Source: Cheilinus undulatus (Eukaryota; Chordata; Actinopteri; Labriformes; Labridae). Taken from it: a DNA stretch of 64,000 bases. The notes beneath the pieces were generated by a model. That model was not told the DNA's origin. It saw nothing but the letters and a program-made list of their open reading frames with translations, and did not search any database. The translations under genes and the position numbers were made by a program. This document shows positions 51,220-63,200 of the stretch, piece after piece. Where the stretch lies: contig NC_054867.1 of NCBI RefSeq assembly GCF_018320785.1, positions 26,725,855-26,789,854 of the forward strand, read 5' to 3'. Positions within the stretch are counted from its first letter, which is position 1. Each line of letters begins with the position of its first letter.

Positions 51220-54200
51220 GTTTGTTGTTCTTGAGACCACCGAAGTGGTTACAAATAACTTTAATGCAGTCTTGTGTCACTCAGGATGTTGTCGTTGAAG
51301 ACTAGCTCGGCAAATGCCATTTGAGTTGTAGATATTCCTAAATTGTAAACGCTTTTTTAAATCTTTGACAGATTAAGTTAATGTTGTCCTTTATGCTCTT
51401 TCTTGACAGGCGGGGCTGCTCGGGTGCGAAGCTGTCCTCTCCAGCATGGCCCTAATGCAGGCCAGCTCCATGGCTGCTCCATCCAAAAAAATGATGACTC
51501 CACTCGGCCATGGACCGCCACAGAGAGAGGGACCTGACCGTGCACCCCAGAGTCACATGATCCTCCCATCTGGAATGAGCTGTCCACCCCTGGTTAGGAC
51601 CTTGAACTTGTCATAATGGATCATCCCTCTTTAGTAAAAAAGATTTTAAGAATTGAGCATGATTAACAGGTTATAGATAACATTAAACCATAGTGTAAGA
51701 GGCTCCACAAAATAGCCCCAGACCCCCACCTATAATTTTCTCTTATGCTAAAATGTAGATCTGTTTCAGATAGCACTTGTCCTAATCAGCATAGATCATC
51801 TTTCTCACTAAGAATAGAAAATGCTTAAGACAGTTGCTTTTTGCTCATTTGACTCAAATTTTCTAACCCACACTATTAAACACTGCATAACCATCCATCA
51901 TAAATGACAACTTAAAGGGGCTGCATTCACACTGTAGGCCTGAATGTTACCTGAATCTGATTTTTTCCCTTTTAATCTTTCTGAACAAAGCTTAGATCAC
52001 ATGGAACATGTTCTCTTCGAGTCAGTTTTGGGGCAGTTATGTGTGGATCCATTATAGTCAACACAGTAGTCTGATACAAGCACCACACTTTAAAAAGTGA
52101 TGTGAACAAAAAACAGACCTGAGCTAAACAAACAAACAGAAAACAGAATTGAGCATCAAAGCTTGCAGTATAAATGCAGCCATTGATCATTAAGTCATAC
52201 TCAGATAATTGGTCTTTAATTGCAGGGTTTCTAAAATCAGAAAATAATTGACATTTTCTATCTCCATAGCTTATCCGGAAGGAAGGTGAATTCCAAGCTC
52301 CCCGCCTGCTGGACGAGAAGGAGATGAGGGCCAATGAGGACATGCAGCAGAAAAAAAAGAACAGGAAATCAGTAACGCCCTGTAAAGTGAGAGAACAAGA
52401 GGGAAGGGGAGGGAAGGTCAGTGGCTGTGGTCGCTAAAAAGGGATTGGTCTCTGCCATGCATGTTAATTCCCCCTATTTTTTCTCGAATTAAAACAAAAA
52501 AGTGTTGCGAGCTGCTGGCACATGTGTTTGTGAAAACACTTCACTATACTCAAGTGTGGCTGAATCGGAGCCTTCATGTGTGCACTTTTTGTTTGTGTGG
52601 GGATGGGGGGAGGAGTTCAGGGAAGATGTGGAGGGGGTGGAGGATCTCTGGAGAGGAAAGAGGGGGAGGGGAGCGGAGTAAAGCGGAGCACAATAACTGC
52701 AGTTGTGTGCATATCAGGGGGAGCAGTAACATGGGGGCATTAGGCCATCAGAAGAGATTGTGCGATTTTTCTCAGTTTTGATGTTAATTACATGTTGTCA
52801 ACGAAGAAATGATGAGCCTTTCAATTGTCGTGGGTTCGCTCATAGATAATTAGGGTTTTAGAAAAGGGGAAATATGCAGGGGAAATAAAAAAATAACTAT
52901 GCAAAGTCTTTAGTGCGTGATCAACACCTTATGGCTTACATTTACTACCGTTCACCTAAGATCTAGCATTTCATCAGCAGTTGTGGGTGGGTATGTTTGA
53001 CAGATTTTGTGTTTTCACTATTAATGCCACAATTGAAACAAATGCTGAAATATTTTCCCTGTTCTCTGTAGGGCACAGGTGGAGATGAAAATGGCCCATC
53101 ATCCAAAGTGCAGAAAAATTTTATTTGTGATCACTGTTATGGAGCATTTAGGAGTGGATATCACCTAAAGAGACATATCCTCATTCATACAGGTATGGGT
53201 CACACTTGGAACAATTTTAATTCACTGTTAAGCCACCTTGTTGTGCCTGATTACATGAACCATGTGTTGATAGAGGCCCTGAAAGCTTGAGTTGGACTGA
53301 ATCTAGGAATGTGCAGCAACTGTAAGGTTTTGCAATGGCCTGCTAAAAAACCTTGTTTGGTAATAGCTTTTGCCTCACAGCTAATTGGTGGAATCTGTGG
53401 GGACTTGAACTAAAACTGGTGCTCTTCGGTTTAGGGGAGAAGCCGTATGCTTGTGCCGTATGTGACATGAGGTTTATTCAGCGTTACCACCTGGAGAGAC
53501 ACAGCCTCATTCACACGGGTATGCGTCTTTTAACCGTACCCATATTACATAAATGGGACTACATGTGTAGTCCATCACTTGGATTAATGGACAGATGCTC
53601 AGGGTTCATTTTGTCTTTGGACAGTAATTTCCAACAAAGCCACCCTTCAAATCTGTTCACCCCAAAATCAAAGCACAGTATTTGTCTCATTCATATTGAT
53701 TCCCCAACACCAGGAAAATTTGACAGAAGAGGATTAAATACAGCGTGGTCCAATGGTCCTGAGTCCACTATTGAAAATTGTTGTTTAAACTTTTAAAATT
53801 GATTATAGATCTTTCTACTTTGGACATCAAACATTGGCCTTACTGATTACTTTGATTACACTGGTAATGTTGTGAGCCTGCTGCTTATAGAGGAATTATA
53901 TACCTCACTTGTCAAGGTTTTTTTTGCATATTTGATCTTTGAATCTTTTAACAGTTTTCTTTATGTTGTTTGGTACATGCTTTGAATGGGGCTGATATTT
54001 TCAACTTGTTTGTTACAAGATATTTGAGCAAGTCCAGCAAGATGTTCTTTACCCATTTGAATTTGTGCTGCGGATGCAAATGCTGTTGTGTCCTGGAAGG
54101 ATATTGGCTTGGCACACTGGTGTTTTGTAGGGTGTGTTCACTAAAAGTGTAGTTTTTTTTTTCCTAATAAAAATACAGCTGTGTTTCCCACCAAGCTATT

Positions 54201-57200
54201 GCTGCTTGTTGCACAGCTCATGTAGTATAGCACCGCAGGCTGCATGAATGGGGAATACTTTATTACATGAGATGAGTAAGGGCACAAGTATGAAGAACCC
54301 AATCTGAATACCTACACAGTTTGACCATCAGAAAAGCACTTCACTGGAAACATATTTCACTACTTCTCTTTCATGGAGTGTCTTTGGGTTATTTGACCCA
54401 AGAATTCCTGTGCAGTCTTAAGTTTAGACGTGAATCAGAGTAAAAGGACGCACCTACAATTCAGCAACACCAACTGGATCCTTGGGACCCACTGGCAGTT
54501 ACTAGTCAGCTAAACTTATGAATAATATGTCTGTTAATTCAGGCCCACAGTGCTGGTTGAATGTTGTGTCTAAGCTGTAACACAGCTGCCTGCCACTAGC
54601 TGGAACTGGAGCTCCCTTTAACAGCTAATGCCATGTTGACTGAATGCTCTTCTGTTGAGAGAGTGTACTAGACAGATGGCATCTTGTAGCACAGAGCGGT
54701 TTGATATAGAGAATGGACATTAAGTTGGATTTGGACTATGTCATGTGGAACTAGCATAAAAACACTTGACTGAAGCAGTCTTTGACTGACACGGGTGTCT
54801 GAATGTTGACCTGCTAACCAGAATTTCCTCAGGATCCTTGCATGCTGCAAGCAAGTAGTGCTGCTTCATTCCACATATGTGCCATGTTATTTTTAACTGG
54901 GGCGCTCCAAGCACACATCAAGCTGAATAGAGCAGATTAGCAATTTTGAAATAAAACCCCATGTACAGACTGCTAATAGTGTTTACCATAGCTTATCAAC
55001 CTAATGTTAAAACAGACACCAACTGAACAGCAACCCAACCTTGTAAAGACATGCTGTTTTCACATTGTTTTATTTGCCCCTGATATTTGGAAGTGGTGAT
55101 CCATCTGTGGTGACTTCTTTAAAATTTGATCCAGTGGGCGTGGCGCTGTTAAAAAGAGTGAAATCATGGCACAGACAGATCGTATCATGCATGAATCCTG
55201 TTGGTTACAGCGTGTAGGACGACCAAAGGTGGTGGTTCTAGCAATGCCAGCATTAGATAAACCAAAAGACATTGTTTGCATACTTATTTATTCTCCAATA
55301 AAAGACAAAATTAAAAACAAATGCTGCTATGTATTACAAGCATTTCATATTCTTCTTTCAGACAATTGATATATGTTTGACTTATCTAAGTTTTTTCCTA
55401 AAAAATGCAGATAGATGAGATAGAAACTAAACTTAATTTTTTTTCAAGTAACTGGGATAAACAAAAATTAATTGCTCAAGATAAAAATAAACAGTTCTGT
55501 GAACAAGACTTTTTGATAGTGGACTTGAAAGTGGACTCAACTTTGTGGACCCCAGTGTATGAATGTGAAAGCCTCCAAACACAGGCCGATAAAGACATGC
55601 AAGATTTGTCTCCTTTTGTTAAACAAAATGTTTGTGTGTAGTTATTGCATGGACATCAAAGGACTATGGTTTAAATAAATTCTAGAGTATAATCAATGGA
55701 TAATTCAGGACTTAATATTAAAAAAATTGTGTTGCACCTTTTCATAAAAATATCTTTGTTTTCTATTGTTTAAGAAGAATGCTGTGGGTAAGTGAACTTC
55801 CACCAAATACCTCCCAGAGTCATTGGCACCACCACAGTATTCACAGTGAAAACCAATGGTGACATAATCCAGCTGGTCCAGTTGGGATGATTTAAACAAG
55901 CATATCTTTTTCAATTCGGTATCCCAGTATCCAAGCTGTTTCTTTTATGTGGCGACAATGCATCTGTTCTTTCTTTTTTTTTTGTTGTCCACATTTTATT
56001 TGATAGACCAAATAGCTAATATTCTTATGCTCTGTGTGTGTAGGAGTGAAGCCGTATGCTTGTTCCATGTGTGACATGAGGTTTTTCCAGCGTTACCACC
56101 TGGAGAGACACAGACTCACTCATACGGGTATGCGTCCTTTTGCCGTACCCAGATCAACTATATGAATTGTTTAGAAACTATAGAAACATTACCTTATGCC
56201 AAGCTGCTCTAGGATCAGTTCAGGATGAATAAAATTACAGCATTAAGTAATGCTCAGGTTTAACTATTGGGGTTCATACCTGAAATCATTGGTACACTGA
56301 TATGTGAGAAAACTGTTAAGGTATCCTTTAAATACACTGTAACCTTAATAGCACAGTCTTGAACCAAAGACAGCTGCTAAAATCACTTGATCAACTAAAT
56401 TAGGCCAACACACTATAGCAATATACTTGTAGTTGTGCACCACATGTTTCCAGTGATTGGCTCTTTTTAAGTGTATGCAAACACTTTAAAGGAAGGCATA
56501 TCTCCTGTGGACTGCTCAGAGTGAATTATCCCTGTTGTACCATTGCTGCTTAACATTTTCTTTGCGTTTTTATTACTTTTTTCCCTAGGCACTGGGTTTT
56601 TATCACACTTACAGAGTCACAAACATACAAAAGCATTTTTAAAAACCTCTGTTGAATCAAAGGAGATACAGCATTTATTGCATTATCCATCATTGATTGA
56701 AGTACTTTTATATATGCATTAGAAGCAATGGACTCATTGTAATAAGGACAAAATATATATTTTTTTAACAAGTAGGACTATCTAGCCAAGGTGCATTGAA
56801 AAATTTGCTTGATTGTTGCTTTACTTGAAGGCCACAATCGGCTTGATAACCAACAGTTAAAAGTTTTAGTGTATTGTTGTTAATAGATCGTTTTTATGCC
56901 ATTGTTCCTGATAAAGCCTGTCAGCCATGGTATAATATGGGAATAGTCCTTTGATGTCCACACCTATTTTATACCACTATTTATAGCTGTTTGGCTCACA
57001 TGTCGATGCTGTAATTTTCAGGCTTTTGTAACGGGATTTTCTATTGTACTGTTGCTTGTGAACATGTCCAGCTGTTAGCGTATGGCAGAGATCAGACTGG
57101 AAGCTTTTTAAAGTTGAGGCAGATCTTCAGTGTAGAGTCCTAGAGAACGATATGACTTGTAACACTAAAGAGAAACATGCACTTTGAAAGCCAACAATCC

Positions 57201-60200
57201 AGCTTTCTTAAATCTGCACTTATTTCAACCTGCAGTAAGCAGCAACACATACATCCTCTAAAACATTCAAATATGTTGAGTCGTAACAGCCCAAGGCAGA
57301 GAGTTGTGTTATGCGATCATTATTCTAGATGTTTTGTTTCTATCGCTGCTGAGGTTTCTGTTTGTTTTACATGCTTGGCTTATATGCTGTTGCTAATCCT
57401 GTTTCTCAATGTTTTTGGTCATTTGAAAATGAATGCTCCATTTGATAAAAAATACTTTGGCTTAAGTAAAACAAATCCCCCTTTTGGCATGAAGCTTGAT
57501 CGGAATGTTCGATGTTTGCCAGGTCCCAGTGATTAAATGTTTGTGAATCATGCTGTCCTTTAATGCTTTAGTAACTTCTTAGCTAACATGTTGATACTCT
57601 GTGTATGTAGGGGTGAAGCCGTACGCTTGCTCCATGTGTGACATGAGGTTCTTCCAACGTTACCACCTGGCAAGACACAGCCTCACTCATACTGGTATGC
57701 GTCTGATTACCTGAGTTCATTAGGTAGTGGGATTTTAAGACGTATCATAACTGTTTAACCTGTAGACAGAGATTTAGGCTGTCCAAAATGACTACAAGAC
57801 TGAAATACTCTCATACTGAGTAAGGATGTATCCAGACATGTGTTAGGAAGGTAGGATTTAAAACTAGCCTTTCTTAGGGAAAAGTTGATTGTATTATGTT
57901 AATATCTATCTGTTTCAAGCTTTCATTTGCATACTTTTCATGTGTGTAGGGGTGAAGCCATACGCTTGCTCCATGTGTGACATGAGGTTTTTCCAACGAT
58001 ACCACTTGGCAAGACACAGCCTCACTCACACGGGTACAAGTTCCCCTTTTCTTTACTCCACAAGGGCCTAAATACCCTGTTTACTTAAGATTACCTTCCC
58101 CCTTTTTAGCTTCACTGCTGTGCCAGTTAATAAGATCTTAACTTGTGTCTTCAGACTTCACCTCTAACTTCCAGTATTGAAAAACTGCACTTACTTCTCT
58201 TAAAGGTATTTTTATTGTTGCCCCCTTATTGTTAACTAGGGGTGTAAAGGTACATGTATTTGTACCGTACCGTACTGATTCGGTACGTTCCTCTCAGTAC
58301 GGTACAGATGTGTACCGAATGGATACATGTGGATCAAAGCTCACATACAGACAGAAAACCAGAGCGCAACTCCCAGTCACTCTGTCCTGGCAACCACACA
58401 ACCACAGCAAACGACAGCAACAGCCTGAATATTCCCAGGTAAAAGTGTCCTGTTTAGGAACACTTTGGTTCCCAGTAAAATGCGACAGTGGACAAAGACA
58501 ACAACAGTAGCGCTGACATTATTCAGCAGCTGTGCCGCTGACAGCACGTCGTCCAGCAGATCAATGAAAGCGTTTTAAAAAGCACCACTCAAACAAGAAC
58601 GTCACTGTAATGAGGAAGAACAACAAAGTCTCACCCGCCGGTTATGAATTTTCTTTTAAGATTGTTTTTGTTATAAAACTGGTTCTCTGGCTTTGTGAAT
58701 CAAATTAATTCTAAACACGTACCTTCAACTGTCAGCCTCAGAGGAGGGGGACAAGGGACTCCATCATGTCTGCATCTGCATCGTAGAAAAAGTTATCCTC
58801 AGATTTCAAACGGCTCTAACTTCTTTATCTGCCAAGATGAGCTGTGAAAAGTTCTCCCAAACTTTGTAGTAGGTCCCATTGTTTAAAAAAGTAATCCAGT
58901 GCTGAAGAAATTTTAGTGTTTAAAGAAGTTATTTATTCGCTTAATTACCGTACCGAAAACGTATCTAACCACAACTTCAAAACCGAGGTACGTGCCGAAC
59001 CGAAATTTTTCTGTACCGTTACACCCCTATTGTTAACACATCAGAAAATTTAAACGCTTTAAGTGTGAAGTCATATCAGCGCCCCTGCTTTGGCATGTCT
59101 GGATACATAACTAAAGTGAGTGTGTCCTGTTCAGTTTTTTTGTGTTGTTTTTAAAAGTATATTTCTCTGTGTGTGCAGGGGTGAAGCCATATGCTTGCTC
59201 CATGTGTGACATGAGATTTTTCCAGAGATACCACCTGGCAAGACACACTCTCACACATACGGGTATAAGTTTTACTTACCCCTCTCACCCAACACCTTCA
59301 GGGGTTATACATGCTAGCTCTTATGTGTAGGCATTTCCTACTTGTGAGAGAACTTTGATACAAAAATAAAAAACTTGAGCTACTCAGTCCATGTTGCTGC
59401 TTTATTTTCTAGTGCACTCATTGTATTTAACTGTTTAAGATTTTAGTTTCCAATTTTCTGTCTTGTTTGTACATTGACCAAGAAACCATAAAGTACAACA
59501 GTTACTACTGTATATAAAATGTCTAAATAGTTCATGAGAACACTTTTCTAAAGTTTGGTACTGTATGCGTTTAGGGGTGAAGCCATACGCTTGCTCCATG
59601 TGTGACATGAGGTTCTTCCAGCGTTACCATTTGGCAAGACACAGCCTCACTCATACTGGTATGCTTGAATTAACTGTTCCCCTTTCCCTACAAGCCTTTC
59701 ATATACACATCCTCCACATTTTTTTCTTAATGTCAACTCCCCCTCTAAAATGTTTATGTAGGCTTTGTTGGAAAACTGTCCACTGAAAAAGTGACTCTCT
59801 GTCTGTAACCATTTTTGTGATTGATTTTGTAATATACTATTGCATGTGTATTATGAAGTGTTATGTTAAATATTTATTAAAAAGCATATCACACTAACAA
59901 GAGTTCAAACACAAGCTGTGATAGTACTATAATCCAGTTAGAAATTACAACCTTTTTCAAGATTGTTGAAGGCAAATAAAAGAAGCCTGATAAGTTTTTA
60001 ATCTCTGTTAATACTTGTGTATTTGGCATTGTTGTCTAAATTATAGTTTTTAAACCTGTCTGTTTTGGAGATGCTTCTTAACTCGACATCTGCTGGTTTT
60101 TGGACTCTGTGGTGCTTTATGCCTAATAGATTTTTGTCAGAGCTAATGCATGAACAATCAGAATTAATGCTAAGTAAACTCAATTTCACCTTTGTGCTGA

Positions 60201-63200
60201 AATGCATCTAACATTATTTTGCTCTGTTTAGGGGTGAAGCCATATGCTTGTACCATGTGTGACATGAGGTTCATACAACGTTACCAACTGGAAAGACACA
60301 GTCTTACTCATACAGGTATGTCCTCTTTTTTAAAAACCTTGATCTCTATCACTGCTTTAAGTTGTGCATGCGCCTCACATTTACGGTAATATGGCTGCCT
60401 CAAACTCGAGTTTGTGCTGCTTTCTGTCACTTTTTTAATAGAAGAGCTAATTTTAGCTTCTGTAACCTGCACCCATACTTTGTATTTGAAATGACAACTC
60501 AGGTTTTAGTTCCAAATCTTCTTTGGCAAGGTAAAACAGGAGTCAGCACAGTTTCTCTGTTAAATTATGTAACATGAAATGCTCAGTAGCTTAGTGGCAC
60601 AAATAGGAATATTTTACCAGCACTTAAACTATTAGGCTGTCCTGCAAGCAAAAAGGTAAAACTTTACATGTAGATCTCTTTTCTTTATTTGATACGCATG
60701 TAAAGCTTCCTGATGAAGGAGTAAGGTTGTCAAAGTTTTCCATACTTTGATGCTTTTTCGATACCACGTGCTTTAAATGATACAGTATCCATCATTTTTA
60801 TGTTTGATAGCACCAAAAGTATCAAAGTTTGAAGGAAAAAAAAACCAAATATACATTTAGATTTCATCCCAAAAATGTCATTAGAGGAGAGAGGTAGACA
60901 GCGTGCAATGATGGGCCATCAAAAGAGAGCAAGTGTCGGCGTCCTGTTGCTAAAACAGAGTTGTGATATGGAGAGAGAAGATGTCATCTCCAGATTGTTT
61001 TATAGTGGTGCTTCTAAAGAAGTTAGAAATGCACAAAAACCTCTGCACAGACATGAAGGAAGATTCAGGATTTTGGTTTGACTGATGCGAGCCTCTTTCT
61101 GCCCAGTGTTTTCCTCTCTGCCCTCCATCACAGCCTCTATAATTGCTGTGGGGTTTGTTATTTCGCGAATTTGTTTATTAAGTCCCTTTAGCACCTCTCA
61201 AAGATGAAGCATTAACATTGTTGTCAGGGATAGTGATGTCGCCTGATTTCTAAAAGTTTTCCTTTACATCCTGACCTGTAGACTAATGACAGCTTCACAG
61301 CCCCGCACAAACACTGACCCCTATAAAATAATATATAAGAATAACTTTGGAATTACAGTCAGGGAAGAGAATCACTGCCTACAGCCCGTTTGGTTTGTTG
61401 ATGATAATTGAGGGGAAATATTTGATTTTAGGTAGTCCCTATACCAGTTTTATTAGGAAAATCTTATGGTTTTCTTATTACTTTGTATGTTATGTCAAGT
61501 GCTTGGGTGTAAACAATAAAAAACAAATCAGTTTTGAGTGTTGCTTTGGTATCGAAACGGGTATTGATATTGTTTGATTTTTAGCTAGTATAGTATTGAA
61601 ATTTATAATTGTGGTTTGTGACAGCTCTAGTTTAGAGATGTCATGTTTTAATATCACATCAGAGCTGTGAGGAGGTTCAATAAAGATTAGACATATTAAA
61701 TGGTGTGATGCTAAATCTGAGTTAAAGAAGATGTATACTGTCTAACAGTTGCAGGTGTATGACAGCCCAGTGATAATCAAATCTTTAAATGTTCAACAAA
61801 AGACGATGGAACCACATCAGCTTTAATTTTTCTTATTGAAGGATTCAAGGACTTTCCAGGATGCGACAAAAGATGGTTCAAATGAATGAATTAGTACATC
61901 ATAGTCTTGTTTCCTGGTGAAATGCAGAGACCCACTGAATCTTAAGGTGTTTTCACAGCGACAGCTCCATAGGAAAGCATTGCCATCATAATGCCTTCAG
62001 ACTTTGGTTTTGGTTCAGCAACAGCTTTGTATGAAGTGTCCTGATATGGTGCAGCAGGAGCTCCACATGCACACACAGTCAGAAATGCTACATTGGCTTT
62101 AGTTAGTGTCGGTAGGACTGATTATAATCAAAATTGACAGATTTTTATCCTGTTTAGAAAATATGGCTGACTTTTCACACAATGTTGTAATTGTGTCATT
62201 TCACATTCAAAGTTATGGTTAGGAAATAACATGTAACCCTCTATAATTAATACTTTTTATCTCAATGGCTTTCATAATGGAAAACAGATATATGTAAGGA
62301 CATTTGTTACTTGTTATTCTGCTTTAACAACAGTTTTAAACCTGTAAGAGAGAAGAGTTATGGATTTATTTTGAATTGAATCGTGAACTATTTTCTTTAT
62401 GATGATTTTCAGAATATATTCTGTATTCATATACTTTATTTGAAGCTAAATCATTTGCTCTGCAAACTAATGTACAACCTTATTGTGCTCTGCATATTCA
62501 TAAAACCAACTGCCTAAAATAGTCTGACCTCTGTGATCAGCGTGAAAGAAATTCAAGATGTCAGATGACCAATTTAACCCAGAAATCAACATTATGCAAG
62601 CTGAAATTATATGAAGACAAATCTATTTGGCATAAGCTGAAAAATTTCCTATTGTGCAAGCTGGAACATGCTTACTGGGGATGTTTGCCTCAAATAACTG
62701 GTTTTAGTAGGTTTGGCAGTAAGGTGAATTTTACTATCGTGGAATATCTATATTTTATCTTCAACATTGGATCTCTAGCAGTCACTGGATCGTTTGAATG
62801 AAATGCTGATTCTAATTGGAAAAGCGGATATTTTGGAACCATGCTGGATTTTCCAGTTGAAATAAAGCGCTGATGAGTGCAACCAAACTTTACTAAGCAA
62901 TTAGTAAAGTTTAACATCGATCATTTTTGGCAGTTGAGTGTCTTTGTGCTAAAGTTGGTACTTTGTGTGTATAGGGGTGAAGCCGTACGCTTGCACCATG
63001 TGTGACAAGAGGTTTTTTCAGCGCTACCACCTGGCGAGACACAGCCTCACTCATATGGGTATGCCTCTGCCAATCTTAACCCAATCGTATGATTAGGATA
63101 CTGTAACATCTGTGTACTTGATTAAGTCTTAAACTTCTATGTTTTATCATTTAAGTTGACTACAAATAGATAGCATCCTCATCTCATATACTGTGATGTG

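Noticed and set aside
51378..51587. Minus-strand open frame at 51378-51587
   Set aside because: Antisense shadow of znf740 coding exon 2.
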